From Kocuria rosea subsp. polaris (lineage in GTDB: Bacteria; Actinomycetota; Actinomycetes; Actinomycetales; Micrococcaceae), in contig MLDA01000017.1 of the NCBI GenBank assembly GCA_023896275.1, forward strand, positions 31,903 to 95,902: DNA of 64,000 bases, in the 5' to 3' direction. Under the pieces are notes generated by a model. That model was not told where the DNA came from, searched no databases, and was given only the letters and a program-made list of their open reading frames with translations. The translations under genes were made by a program, and so were the position numbers. Of the stretch, positions 47,440 to 56,780 are shown piece after piece (position 1 is the stretch's first letter; every line of letters begins with the position of its first letter).

Positions 47440-49191
47440 ATGAGCTCCTCGAACGAAGCCCGCACCTACCCGCCCGCGGATCTGGCCGCCGAAGCCCGCC
47501 GCTGGATCGCGGAAGACCCCGACAGCACGACGGCGGCCGAGCTGACCCGGGTACTCGAGGCCGCTGAGGCCGGCGACGCCGCCGCCCGCGCGGACCTGAC
47601 GTCCCGCTTTGCCACGACGCTGGCCTTCGGCACCGCCGGACTGCGCGCCGAGCTCGGTGCCGGCCCGAACCGTATGAACCGGGTCGTGGTCCGCCGCACC
47701 GCGGCCGGGCTGGCCGCCCACCTGCTCGACCTTGCCGGCGGCGCTTACACCCCGCGCGCCGTGATCGGCTACGACGCCCGGTACAACTCGGACGTCTTCG
47801 CCGAAGAGACCGCGGCGATCTTCACCGCCGCGGGGATCGACGCGTTCTTGCTGCCCTCGGCCCTTCCCACGCCTGTGCTGGCCTACGCGGTCCGCGCGCT
47901 CGACGCCGAGGCGGGCGTTATGGTCACCGCAAGCCACAACCCGCCCCGGGACAACGGCTACAAGGTCTACCTCGGCGGGCGCGCGGTCGACGACGCCGGC
48001 CGGGGCGCGCAAATCGTCGCGCCCGCCGACGCGGCGATCGCCGCCAGGATCGACTACGACGGCCCGCTGGCGGATACCCAGCTCGCCGGCGACGGATGGA
48101 CGGTGCTGCCGGAATCGATCACTGAGGAGTACGCGGGCGCCGTCGTCGCCCTCTCCCCCGCGACCGAGGCCAACCGCGCCGAGCGTTCGGCGACGAGCAT
48201 CGTGCTCACGTCGATGCACGGCGTCGGCTCCGCGACGATGCTGGGTGTCTTCGACCGCGCCGGATTCTCGCACGTCACGCCCGTGATCGAGCAGGCCGAG
48301 CCGGACCCGGACTTCCCGACCGTGGCTTTCCCGAACCCCGAGGAGCCGGGGGCCATGGACCTGGCCCTCGCTACCGCGGAGCGCGTGGGCGCGGACCTCG
48401 TGATCGCCAACGACCCGGACGCTGACCGTTGCGCCGCCGCGGTCAACGTGCCCGGCCCCGGGTGGCGGATGCTGCGCGGGGACGAGGTCGGTGCGTTGCT
48501 CGGCTCGCACATCGCCTCCGGTCTCGCCGCGGGCAGCGACAGCGGTGCCGCGGCGCCGGTGTTCGCGAACTCGATCGTCTCCTCGCGCCTGCTCGGCCGC
48601 ATCGCCGCAGCGCACGGGATCGAGCACCACGAGACGCTGACCGGGTTCAAGTGGATCTCCCGCGTCCCGCTCCTGACGTTCGGCTACGAGGAGGCGCTCG
48701 GCTACTGCGTCGCCCCGGACCTGGCGCGCGACAAGGACGGGATGTCCGCCGCGCTCGTACTCGCCGACCTGGCCGCCTCGCTCAAGGCCGCAGGCGGGTC
48801 GCTCCCGCAGCGGTTGGACGAGCTCGCCGTCGAGCACGGCCTCTTCGCTACCGACCAGCTCTCGGTCCGCGTCGACTCCCTGGCGCGGCTCGGAGAGATG
48901 ATGGCGCGCCTGCGCGCGGCGCCGCCGTCGTCGCTGGCCGGCTCTCCGATCACGCGGGCGCAGGACCTGAGCACGGGTGGGGAGCTGCCGCCGACCGACG
49001 CGCTGCTGTACGTCAGCGACGACGACTCGCGCGTGATCGTGCGCCCGTCCGGGACAGAACCGAAACTCAAGGCCTACCTCGAGGTGGTGGAACCGGTCGC
49101 CTCCGTGGACGACCTGCCCAACGCCCGCGATCGGGCCAGCAAACGGCTCGCCGCCGTGAAGAACGACATCGCCGCCGCGCTCAACGCCTGA
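47440..49191 (+). CDS. Phosphopentomutase/phosphoglucomutase (PGM2-like alpha-D-phosphohexomutase)
   Basis: 583 residues. The phosphoserine loop is [19 protein letters not shown], the metal loop is DPDADRCAA and the phosphate-binding loop is [12 protein letters not shown]. The D-N-G-Y-K-V-Y pattern and length fit the PGM2 group, whose human member prefers pentose phosphates. Placed between the phosphorylase and deoC, it most likely turns (deoxy)ribose-1-phosphate into the 5-phosphate; no DeoB is present in this operon. Annotation as phosphomannomutase would also be possible from sequence alone. Confidence 0.9.
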   Translation: MSSSNEARTYPPADLAAEARRWIAEDPDSTTAAELTRVLEAAEAGDAAARADLTSRFATTLAFGTAGLRAELGAGPNRMNRVVVRRTAAGLAAHLLDLAGGAYTPRAVIGYDARYNSDVFAEETAAIFTAAGIDAFLLPSALPTPVLAYAVRALDAEAGVMVTASHNPPRDNGYKVYLGGRAVDDAGRGAQIVAPADAAIAARIDYDGPLADTQLAGDGWTVLPESITEEYAGAVVALSPATEANRAERSATSIVLTSMHGVGSATMLGVFDRAGFSHVTPVIEQAEPDPDFPTVAFPNPEEPGAMDLALATAERVGADLVIANDPDADRCAAAVNVPGPGWRMLRGDEVGALLGSHIASGLAAGSDSGAAAPVFANSIVSSRLLGRIAAAHGIEHHETLTGFKWISRVPLLTFGYEEALGYCVAPDLARDKDGMSAALVLADLAASLKAAGGSLPQRLDELAVEHGLFATDQLSVRVDSLARLGEMMARLRAAPPSSLAGSPITRAQDLSTGGELPPTDALLYVSDDDSRVIVRPSGTEPKLKAYLEVVEPVASVDDLPNARDRASKRLAAVKNDIAAALNA

Positions 49192-49223
49192 GCCCCCGGC
49201 CCCGAACCCCCTTGGAAGGAACC

Positions 49224-49895
49224 ATGACGAACATCGCCAGCTACATCGACCACACGCTCCTGAAGCAGGACGCGGCTGAAGAGGACATCCTGAAGGTGGC
49301 CGCCGAGGCCAAGGAGTACGGGTTCAAATCCGTCTGTGTCAACCCCGTGTGGGTGCCCACGGTGGCGCGCGCGCTGAGCGGCTCCGACGTCCTGACCTGC
49401 TCCGTGATCGGCTTCCCGTTCGGCGCCACCTTGACCTCAGTCAAGGCCTTCGAGGCGGCGGAGGCCATCAAGGCCGGCGCCGACGAGATCGACATGGTCA
49501 TCGACATCGCCGCGGCCAAGCGCGGCGACGAGGAAGCGCTCGTCACCGACATCCGCGCGGTCGCCGAGGCCGTGCATGCTGGCGGCGCGATCCTCAAGGT
49601 CATCATCGAGACCGCCATGCTCACTAACGAGGCCAAGGTCCTGGCCTGCCGGGCTTCGGTGACGGCCGGCGCCGACTTCGTCAAGACGTCGACCGGTTTC
49701 GGCGGCGGCGGCGCGACGGTCGAGGACGTGCGGCTCATGCGCGAGACGGTCGGGCCGGATCTCGGCGTCAAGGCCTCCGGGGGCGTCCGGTCGCTCGCGG
49801 ACGCGCAGGCGTTCATCGAGGCCGGCGCAACGCGGCTCGGGGCGAGCTCCGGAGTTGCTATTGTAGAGGGCGAACAATCTTCGGCCGCCTACTAG
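49224..49895 (+). CDS. deoC: Deoxyribose-phosphate aldolase
   Basis: 223 residues, cleaves deoxyribose-5-phosphate to acetaldehyde and glyceraldehyde-3-phosphate. Schiff-base Lys154 lies in [28 protein letters not shown] and KASGGVRS are further family marks. ATG 49224 has GGAAGGA upstream, 32 bases after the mutase stop. Last enzyme of the nucleoside operon. Confidence 0.97.
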   Translation: MTNIASYIDHTLLKQDAAEEDILKVAAEAKEYGFKSVCVNPVWVPTVARALSGSDVLTCSVIGFPFGATLTSVKAFEAAEAIKAGADEIDMVIDIAAAKRGDEEALVTDIRAVAEAVHAGGAILKVIIETAMLTNEAKVLACRASVTAGADFVKTSTGFGGGGATVEDVRLMRETVGPDLGVKASGGVRSLADAQAFIEAGATRLGASSGVAIVEGEQSSAAY

Positions 49896-49957
49896 GCGAC
49901 CGCACAGGTCGGTGCCCACCCGGATGGACGGGATCGGGCCATACAAGGAGCGTGACA

Positions 49958-50200
49958 GTGTACTCGGACGGCAAGAACAAGGCCTACTCGGGCCAGGGAA
50001 ACCACGGTTCGAACGTCGCCGCATTCGTGGTGATGTTCGGGTTGTTCATCGGCTCCCTCTACTCCCTGAGCTTCTGGACGCTGGAGAACGCCTGGCTCCC
50101 GGGCATCGCCTGCTTGGTCTTGGCGACGGCAGCCTTCCTGATCCCGCAGGGCATCATGGGCCGCTCCGAGATCAAGGCCGACCAGCAGGAACAGCGCTAA
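49958..50200 (+). CDS. Small two-helix membrane protein
   Basis: 80 residues. A polar, Gly/Asn-rich N-terminus (KNKAYSGQGNHG) is followed by two hydrophobic helices (~22-42 and ~48-66) and a charged tail. No known domain is recognised. Two in-frame GTG codons exist; 49958 is seven bases from AAGGAG and is chosen over 49952. It may be co-transcribed with deoC, 62 bases upstream, but has no obvious functional link. Confidence 0.75.
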   Translation: MYSDGKNKAYSGQGNHGSNVAAFVVMFGLFIGSLYSLSFWTLENAWLPGIACLVLATAAFLIPQGIMGRSEIKADQQEQR

Positions 50201-50299
50201 CGCGTCTTCTGTTGCGCCCGGCACATCAGGTGTGCCTACTGTAGAGGCGACACGGTCGCAGTTCGCACCGTTGACCCGATCGGTCTTGAGGAGGCCACC

Positions 50300-50569
50300 A
50301 TGCGCATTCTGACCTTTCTTGCCGGCGCCGCCCTGGGGTACGTGCTGGGAGCGCGGGCCGGCCGCGAGAAGTACGAGGCCATCCGAGACAAGGCCTCCGA
50401 GCTGTGGGACGATCCACGCACACGGGAGCAGGTCTCCCGCGTAACGTCCGCCGTCGAGGAGAAGGCCCCGCAGGTCGCCTCCTACGTCAAGGAAAAGTCT
50501 CCGCAGGTCGCCGAGAAGGTCCGCGAAGCGGCGTCGAAGGTCTCCAAGCACGAGCACGGCACCGCCTAG
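50300..50569 (+). CDS. YtxH-like small envelope-stress protein
   Basis: 89 residues. An N-terminal hydrophobic helix with glycines (FLAGAALGYVLGARAGREKYE) followed by a long charged amphipathic helix rich in Lys/Glu/Val/Ala is typical of YtxH/general-stress proteins. ATG 50300 has GAGGAGG upstream. Followed by a good terminator. Confidence 0.8.
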   Translation: MRILTFLAGAALGYVLGARAGREKYEAIRDKASELWDDPRTREQVSRVTSAVEEKAPQVASYVKEKSPQVAEKVREAASKVSKHEHGTA

Positions 50570-50587
50570 AAACACGGCCTGACTTTG

Positions 50588-50617
50588 GGGTCCGCGATTC
50601 ACCTCGCGGGCCCTTTT
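50588..50617 (+). terminator. Terminator after the YtxH-like gene
   Basis: Stem GGGTCCGCGA / TCGCGGGCCC (one G-T pair), six-base loop, then TTTT. Confidence 0.8.
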
Positions 50618-50654
50618 GGCGTTAACACCCTCCCCCTTTGCCCCGTTCCGGTCA

Positions 50655-50660
50655 TAGACT
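50655..50660 (+). promoter_or_regulatory. Possible -10 of the 110-residue protein gene
   Basis: TAGACT, 46 bases before the GTG; -35 not clear. The leader would contain GAGGAAGGGGA as ribosome site. Confidence 0.35.
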
Positions 50661-50706
50661 GGGGGCAGGCCCGCGAACCCGGGTCCGTGTGAGGAAGGGG
50701 AACATC

Positions 50707-51039
50707 GTGACATCGTCCGCACAGCCTGAGGAGCACCACGCGTCCGAGAATTACGACGCCGGCTACGAACAGGCCACCGACGGTCCCTTCAAGGCGGCCG
50801 GCCGCTGGTTCGCGGGCATCGCCGACGCGTTCCTCGGCGGCGACGGGTCGGACGCACTAGGGGCGACCGTCGTCGTCCGACGCATCGACAACGACGCCGA
50901 AGTCCTGCGCGTGACCGGCAACAACATCGACGAGGCCGAGGGCCTGCTCGCCCTGGTGCGACGCGACCTGGAGAACCTCACCCGCGAGGAATTCCTCTCG
51001 GAATGGGGCGGCAAGGACGGCGTCGAGACGGTCGACTAG
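50707..51039 (+). CDS. Small acidic protein of unknown function
   Basis: 110 residues, acidic, no membrane helix. A hydrophilic N-terminus leads to FKAAGRWFAGIADAFLGG and an alpha/beta C-terminal half (ATVVVRRIDNDAEVLRVTGNN...LENLTREEFLSEWG). I recognise no family. GTG 50707 has a strong ribosome site. Its TAG stop shares the CTAG palindrome with the stop of the opposing lipoprotein gene. Confidence 0.75.
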   Translation: MTSSAQPEEHHASENYDAGYEQATDGPFKAAGRWFAGIADAFLGGDGSDALGATVVVRRIDNDAEVLRVTGNNIDEAEGLLALVRRDLENLTREEFLSEWGGKDGVETVD

Positions 51040-52322
51040 TCCGGCCGGGCCGGGTCGAAGACGTCCTCGACGTCGAAGAAGGTGCCGAGGACATTGCGCT
51101 TGCCGTCGAGTTCCGCCCGCAACGTCAGGCCGTCGACGTTGATGCGCGCCTGCCTCAGGTAGTCATCCGTTTGCTGGACCCAGTGGGTGGTTGTGGCGTC
51201 GACGCCGAAGAAGTAGTCGAAGCCGAGCGACTTCAGGTACCGGTACTTTTCCCCCGTGTATTTCGGCACGCCACTGATGTCGGCGCCGAACGGGAAGATC
51301 AGCAGGTCGGTGTCTCCGAGAATCGGCCGCACCTCCGCGTCCCAGCGCTCCGCGTCGCGGGTGATGCGCGCCATCGACGCGTCCGTCATCCCGAGGTGCC
51401 CCCACGTGTGAGAGGCGAACACCCAGCCGGACTCCTTGAGCGCCGTCGCGACCTTCTTCGCCTCGGCCCGGGCCTGCCGTGTGGCTTCGCCGTCGCCGTA
51501 CTTGATCACGCTGGTCCGGTATCCGAGCACTCCGTTGTAGCCGGTGACCGCGAGGACGCCTTTGCTGCCGCGGTAGGAGAAGTCCGGGTGCTCGGCGACG
51601 AAGGCGTCGACGACGGTGGGTAGATCAAAAGCGCCCTGATGCACCTCCCCCTCGGCATCGGTGTACGTGCTGGTGACGGCGCCGTCGTCGTCGAGCGTCA
51701 GATCGGTCGCGAACCCGTCGCCGGTCATGTACTCGTAGTAGTTAACGTCGTCCTGGGACAGGACGAGGGGCTTCTTGCCCGCGGGCAGCAGAATCGGGTT
51801 TTCCGTCATGACCCCGTCCCGCATCGTGGCGAGGTCATACGGGTCGACGAGGACGTAGCCGCGTTCGTAGAGGGAGGCGAGCACGGCCTCGAATTCGTCG
51901 AGCGTGGCCATGTAGTCGTCGTAACCCTGCGCGCTGGGGCCGGGCGCGAAGGCGCGCTCGGGATCGACGATCAGGGAGTGGAAGAACAGGTGCGGCACGG
52001 TCGAGTTGTCCGGCCACGCCCGCGCCCGATCCCGCTGCTCCTCGACGTCGGCGCGCACGGCCTCGGCCTCGTCGCCCTCCAGTCCCTCCACGGTCTCGAG
52101 CGCGGCCGCGTAGTCGTATTGCGCCGCTTGGAATCGCGCCGTCTCGAGCGCCTCCTCCTCAGGATCCGGCGCCACCTCGGAGGCAGGCTCCGACGCCGGT
52201 TCAGACGCCGACGACGGGCGCGTCGAGGGCCCATCGGGCCCGACGCCCGAGAGCCCGCATCCGCTCAGGGCGAGGGCGAGGACCGCCGCAGCGACTGGGC
52301 GCCAAACGCGTTTCGGAACCAT
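51036..52322 (-). CDS. Polysaccharide deacetylase-like (NodB/CE4) lipoprotein
   Basis: 428 residues. A basic start, hydrophobic stretch and lipobox (LALSGC) mark a lipoprotein. After a Ser/Glu/Pro linker and helical segment comes a NodB-type domain: an Asp-Asp pair in VLSQDDVNYY and the HTWGH motif in WVFASHTWGHLGM supply the metal site, with FPFGADI further on. The family removes N- or O-acetyl groups from envelope sugars; the substrate here is unknown. ATG 52322 gives the complete signal; the frame continues upstream without a lipoprotein start. It follows mfd on the same strand by 107 bases. Confidence 0.87.
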   Translation of the reverse strand: MVPKRVWRPVAAAVLALALSGCGLSGVGPDGPSTRPSSASEPASEPASEVAPDPEEEALETARFQAAQYDYAAALETVEGLEGDEAEAVRADVEEQRDRARAWPDNSTVPHLFFHSLIVDPERAFAPGPSAQGYDDYMATLDEFEAVLASLYERGYVLVDPYDLATMRDGVMTENPILLPAGKKPLVLSQDDVNYYEYMTGDGFATDLTLDDDGAVTSTYTDAEGEVHQGAFDLPTVVDAFVAEHPDFSYRGSKGVLAVTGYNGVLGYRTSVIKYGDGEATRQARAEAKKVATALKESGWVFASHTWGHLGMTDASMARITRDAERWDAEVRPILGDTDLLIFPFGADISGVPKYTGEKYRYLKSLGFDYFFGVDATTTHWVQQTDDYLRQARINVDGLTLRAELDGKRNVLGTFFDVEDVFDPARPD

Positions 52323-52429
52323 CCCACTCCCCTCGTCCACACGCCGTGGCCTGGCCCGAAGATCACGCCGCTCCTGCATTTTCAGGGTAGTCCGCCCGAT
52401 CCGCCCGGCGTGGACGGACACGGGCCGTG

Positions 52430-55400
52430 TCAGTCCTCGAAGAGGGCGCTGAGCACCTGGCTGGCCCAGTCGAGGATCTCCCCGTCGGCGAGATCCCGGC
52501 CGCCGACCGGTGCGGTCTTGGGCTTCGGGAGCAGCACGGCGTTGTTCAACGCCGGCTTGACCTGGGCACCCTTGTACATCCGCGCCATGCGCATCTGCTT
52601 GGACTCGGGCAGGTCGGCCGGGGCGAACTTGACGAAGTTACCCTGGCTGGCGACGTCGGTCAGGCCGGCGGCCCGGGCCCTGACGCGGAACCTGGCCACC
52701 GCGATCAGGTTCTGCGCCGCGGCCGGCGGCTCGCCGTAGCGGTCCCTGAGCTCCTCGACGACGGCGTCGATCGAGTCGCCGTCGATCGCGGCGGCGAGCT
52801 TTCGGTAGGCCTCGAGCCGCAGCCGCTCGCCGGGAACGTAGTCATGCGGCAGGTGCGCGTTGACGGGCAGCTCGATCTTCATCTCCACCGGCTTCTCCTC
52901 AGCGTCGCCGCGGAAGTCCGCGACGGCCTCGCCGACAAGCCGGAGGTACAGGTCGAAGCCCACCCCGGCGATGTGGCCGGACTGCTCACCGCCGAGCAGG
53001 TTGCCCGCGCCGCGGATCTCGAGGTCCTTCATGGCCAGCTGGAAGCCGGAACCGAGCTCGTTGTGCGCGGCGACCGCCTTGAGCCGCTCCAGCGCCACCT
53101 CGCCGAGTGGTTTCTCGGCGTTCCAGAGGAAGTAGGCGTAGGCTCGCTCGCGCCCGCGGCCGACGCGGCCGCGCAGCTGGTGCAGCTGGCTCAGGCCGTA
53201 GGCGTCGGCCCGGTCCACGATGAGCGTGTTCGCGTTCGAGATGTCGAGGCCGGTTTCGATGATCGTCGTCGACACCAGCACGTCGAACTTCCGCTCCCAG
53301 AAGTCGACGATGATGCGCTCGAGCTGCGCCTCGCTCATCTTGCCGTGCGCAACCTCGACCCGGGCCTCCGGGACGAGCTCCCGCAGCTTCGCCGCCACGG
53401 AATCGATCGAGGAGACGCGGTTGTGCACGAAGAAGACCTGCCCCTCGCGCATCAGTTCGCGGCGGATGGCGGCGGTGACCTGCCGGTCGGTGTAGGCGCC
53501 GACGTACGTCAGCACTGGGTGCCGCTCCTCCGGCGGGGTCGCCAGCGTCGACGTCTCGCGGATCCCGGTCAGGCTCATCTCGAGGGTGCGCGGGATCGGC
53601 GTCGCGGACATCGCGAGGACGTCCACGTTGGTGCGCATGTGCTTGAGCGCCTCCTTGTGCTCCACGCCGAAGCGCTGCTCCTCGTCGACAATCACCAGGC
53701 CGAGGTCCTTGAACTCGACCGTCGCGCTCAGCAGCCGGTGGGTGCCCACGACGACGTCGACCGTCCCGTCCACGAGCCCAGCGAGGATCGCTTTGGACTC
53801 CTTGGGCGTCTGGAAGCGCGAGAGCGCCTCGACGCGCACGGGGAAACCGGCGAAGCGCTCGGTGAACGTCTCGTGGTGCTGGCGGGCGAGCAACGTCGTC
53901 GGGACGAGCACGGCGACCTGCTTTCCGTCCTGAACCGCCTTGAACGCGGCGCGCACGGCGATCTCCGTCTTGCCGAAGCCGACGTCGCCGGAGACAAGTC
54001 GGTCCATGGGGATCGACTTCTCCATGTCCTCCTTGACCTCGTTGATCGTCGTCAGCTGGTCGGGCGTCTCGGTGTAGGGGAAGGCGGCCTCGAGCTCCCC
54101 CTGCCACGGGGTGTCGGTCGCGTAGGCGTGGCCGCGGCTGGCCATGCGCGCCGAGTAGAGGCGGATCAGCTCGGAGGCAATCTCCTTGACCGCGCGCCGG
54201 GCCTTGGACTTGGTGTTGGACCAGTCGGATCCGCCCATCTTCGACAGCGCCGGCGCCTCACCGCCGACGTAGCGGGTGACCTGATCCAGCTGGTCGGTTG
54301 GCACGAACAACCGGTCCCCCGGGGCACCGCGCTTCGACGGCGCGTACTCGAGCACGAGGTACTCGCGCATGGCCGCCTGCGCGCCGCCGACCTTGCGCTG
54401 GATCAGCTCGACGAAGCGCGCGATGCCGTGCTGCTCGTGCACGACGAAGTCGCCCTCGGTCAGCTGCAGAGGGTCGACGGCGTTGCGCCGCTTGGCGGCC
54501 AGCTTGCGACCCTTCTTGCCGTGGGCGTAAGCGCTCGACCGGCCGAGCAGGTCCGCCTCCGTCAGCAGGCCGAGGCGCAGCCCGTCGAAAACGAACCCGC
54601 GCCCGGCGACTGCCGTCGTGATCTCGATGAGCCCGGGCGTCGGCTCCGCCTCGAGGGAGTCGACGCGGTGGCACGGGATCTCCGCGTCGTGGAACAGCTC
54701 GGCGAGGCGCTGGGCCGGTCCCGGGCCGTCGGTGGCCACGACGATGCGCCAGTCGTCCCGGATGCGCGAGCCGATGAACTCCATCATCTCGGCGACGTCG
54801 CCGCGGTAGCCGCGCGGCTCGCGGGCGTTCACGGCGAGGGAGTCGATGTCGAACACCACGTCTTCGTCCCGCTCGAGCGAGGTCATCGCCCACCAGGAGA
54901 CCTCCGCCTTGAGCGCGGTCTCCAGCGTGTCGGCGAGGTCGGCGAAGCCGCCCGCGTCGAGGGCCTCGGCCACCCCGGCGGCCTGCGAAAGGTCGACGGG
55001 CGCGCTACCGCCGTCGGACGCCGTCGACCACGCCGCGGCGAGGAACTCCTCGTTGGTCGCGACGAGGTCGTGGGCACGCGAGCGCACCCGCTCCGGCTCC
55101 ATCACGACGGCGATCGAGTTGGCCGGGAGCTGCCCCACAAACGGGACGAGGCGCTCGGCGAGCACGGGCGCGAGCGACTCCATGCCCTCGACGGCGACGC
55201 CGCCGGCGATCTTCTCGAGCATGTCGGCGGCCGCCGGCATCGCCCCCTTGAGCCGGGCCGCGCGCGACATGACGTCGGGCGTAATGAGCAGTTCGCGGCA
55301 CGGCGGCGCGTAGAGCGCGCCCGGGGCGCCGCCATCGGCGGCGTCGAGCGAGCGCTGGTCGGCGATCGAGAACCAGCGCATCTGCTCGACCTCGTCGCCG

Positions 55401-56032
55401 AAGAACTCGATGCGCAGCGGGTGGTCCTCGGTGGGCGGGAAGACATCGAGGATGCCGCCGCGGACGGCGAACTCTCCGCGCTGGGTCACCATGTCCACGC
55501 GCGAGTACGCGGCCTCGGCCAGGGCCTTCACGACGGCGGAGAACTCCCGCTCTTCCCCCACCGCCAGGTGCACGGGTTCAAGGTCGCCGAGGCCGTCGAC
55601 CAGGGGCTGCACGACGGCGCGGATTGGGGCGACAACAACCTTGAGGCCGCCGTCGGGGTGGGCCAGCCGGCGCAGCACATTGAGGCGCCGGCCGACCGTG
55701 TCCGAGCGCGGCGAGAGCCGCTCGTGCGGCAGCGTCTCCCACGACGGGAACTGGGCGATGGACGCCGCTGGTAGGTAAGCCTCCAGCGCGGCGGCGAGGT
55801 CCTCGGTCTCGCGGCCGGTGGCCGTGACGGCCAGCACGACCGCGTCGCCCCCGCCCGCTCCCCCGGCGGCCAGTCCGTCAACGGCCTCGGCGACGACCGC
55901 GGCGCGCAGACCCGTGGGTGCGGAGACCTCGAGGTTCTGGCTGCGGGAGTCGAAGGGGCGCGACGCGTACTGCCGGATCCTGGCGTAGGTGGAATCGGCG
56001 GACAGCGCGGCGCGGAGACCGGACAGGGACAT
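52430..56032 (-). CDS. mfd: Transcription-repair coupling factor Mfd
   Basis: 1200 residues. It pushes stalled RNA polymerase off damaged DNA and recruits UvrA. Domain order fits: UvrB-like N-terminal region ([15 protein letters not shown]), RNA polymerase interaction domain ([19 protein letters not shown]), then a RecG-like helicase with Walker [16 protein letters not shown] (~residue 685), DEEQ box [28 protein letters not shown] and the translocation motif region [19 protein letters not shown], and the C-terminal TRCF domain. ATG 56032 is preceded by GAAAGG. Full length, no frameshift. Confidence 0.98.
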   Translation of the reverse strand: MSLSGLRAALSADSTYARIRQYASRPFDSRSQNLEVSAPTGLRAAVVAEAVDGLAAGGAGGGDAVVLAVTATGRETEDLAAALEAYLPAASIAQFPSWETLPHERLSPRSDTVGRRLNVLRRLAHPDGGLKVVVAPIRAVVQPLVDGLGDLEPVHLAVGEEREFSAVVKALAEAAYSRVDMVTQRGEFAVRGGILDVFPPTEDHPLRIEFFGDEVEQMRWFSIADQRSLDAADGGAPGALYAPPCRELLITPDVMSRAARLKGAMPAAADMLEKIAGGVAVEGMESLAPVLAERLVPFVGQLPANSIAVVMEPERVRSRAHDLVATNEEFLAAAWSTASDGGSAPVDLSQAAGVAEALDAGGFADLADTLETALKAEVSWWAMTSLERDEDVVFDIDSLAVNAREPRGYRGDVAEMMEFIGSRIRDDWRIVVATDGPGPAQRLAELFHDAEIPCHRVDSLEAEPTPGLIEITTAVAGRGFVFDGLRLGLLTEADLLGRSSAYAHGKKGRKLAAKRRNAVDPLQLTEGDFVVHEQHGIARFVELIQRKVGGAQAAMREYLVLEYAPSKRGAPGDRLFVPTDQLDQVTRYVGGEAPALSKMGGSDWSNTKSKARRAVKEIASELIRLYSARMASRGHAYATDTPWQGELEAAFPYTETPDQLTTINEVKEDMEKSIPMDRLVSGDVGFGKTEIAVRAAFKAVQDGKQVAVLVPTTLLARQHHETFTERFAGFPVRVEALSRFQTPKESKAILAGLVDGTVDVVVGTHRLLSATVEFKDLGLVIVDEEQRFGVEHKEALKHMRTNVDVLAMSATPIPRTLEMSLTGIRETSTLATPPEERHPVLTYVGAYTDRQVTAAIRRELMREGQVFFVHNRVSSIDSVAAKLRELVPEARVEVAHGKMSEAQLERIIVDFWERKFDVLVSTTIIETGLDISNANTLIVDRADAYGLSQLHQLRGRVGRGRERAYAYFLWNAEKPLGEVALERLKAVAAHNELGSGFQLAMKDLEIRGAGNLLGGEQSGHIAGVGFDLYLRLVGEAVADFRGDAEEKPVEMKIELPVNAHLPHDYVPGERLRLEAYRKLAAAIDGDSIDAVVEELRDRYGEPPAAAQNLIAVARFRVRARAAGLTDVASQGNFVKFAPADLPESKQMRMARMYKGAQVKPALNNAVLLPKPKTAPVGGRDLADGEILDWASQVLSALFED

Positions 56033-56196
56033 GGGTTTTGCCTTTCACAGGTGCCAGATTGCGCAACACGAAAACCCGGTGATCGTCGGCCGGCGGGGAC
56101 GACGAGTCGCACCCGCACTGCTGCGGCGATACCGGGGAAGCCCTCCCAGCCTACCGCGCCACGGTCCCGCGTGCCGGAATCCGGCGCGGGCTCGCA

Positions 56197-56202
56197 TAGC
56201 AT
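56197..56202 (+). promoter_or_regulatory. -10 element of the DUF2505/HprK-like operon
   Basis: TAGCAT; transcription would start near 56209 and leave a leader of ~70 bases containing AAAGGAG before the GTG at 56279. An in-frame GTG at 56210 would be a leaderless alternative, but the added N-terminus does not fit the family. Confidence 0.4.
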
Positions 56203-56278
56203 GGAGACAGTGACCCGGGCGGCCGGGATGCATCCGCTCCGGCGGCCCCGCCCGCCGCAACGACCAAAGGAGCGTCTC

Positions 56279-56779
56279 GTGGCCCTGAATGCCAGCACCA
56301 CCCTGCCCTACCCTGCCGACGCCGTGGCGTCGGTCTTCGCCGATCGCGAGTTCGTGCAGGAGGTCAGCACCAAGGCCGGCGGTCGCCTGACCGACTTCGA
56401 GGTCACCGGCCCCGTCTCCGGCGCCTTCGATCTGAAGGTCGTACGCGCCGTGCCGACGGACCGCCTGCCCGATCTGGCCCGCAAGTTCGTCGGCGCCACC
56501 ATGACGGTCACCCAGCGCGAGTCCTGGTCCGCCCCGGCCGCCGACGGCAGCCGCACGGCCACCATCACGATCGATGTCGCCGGCGCCCCCGTGGACGTCA
56601 AGGCCACGCAGAAACTCGTCGCGCGCGGCAGCGAGACCGTCGTCGAACTGGACGGCAAAGTCACCTCCAGCATTCCCTTCATGGGCGGCAAGATCGCTTC
56701 CGCCGCCGAGCCGTACCTCGGCAAAGCCCTGAACCTGCAGGCCGCCGCGGCCAAGGCCTGGCTGGACGCGCGCAATTAG
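56279..56779 (+). CDS. DUF2505 (SRPBCC-like) protein
   Basis: 166 residues. The start LNASTTLPYPADAVASVFADREFVQE and the alternating strand pattern match DUF2505, an actinobacterial START/polyketide-cyclase-like fold that may bind lipophilic ligands. No signal peptide. GTG 56279 has AAAGGAG eight bases upstream. One base separates its stop from the GTG of the HprK-like gene, so the two are translationally coupled. Confidence 0.88.
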   Translation: MALNASTTLPYPADAVASVFADREFVQEVSTKAGGRLTDFEVTGPVSGAFDLKVVRAVPTDRLPDLARKFVGATMTVTQRESWSAPAADGSRTATITIDVAGAPVDVKATQKLVARGSETVVELDGKVTSSIPFMGGKIASAAEPYLGKALNLQAAAAKAWLDARN

Positions 56780-56780
56780 C

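Noticed and set aside
46612..48837. 741-codon open frame opposite punA and the mutase
   Set aside because: No motifs; both plus-strand enzymes are complete.
52427..55774. 1115-codon open frame opposite mfd
   Set aside because: Shadow of high-GC coding sequence; mfd is full length with all helicase motifs.
56210..56278. Leaderless upstream GTG start for the DUF2505 gene
   Set aside because: It adds a Pro/Arg-rich stretch foreign to the family, and GTG 56279 has a strong ribosome site.
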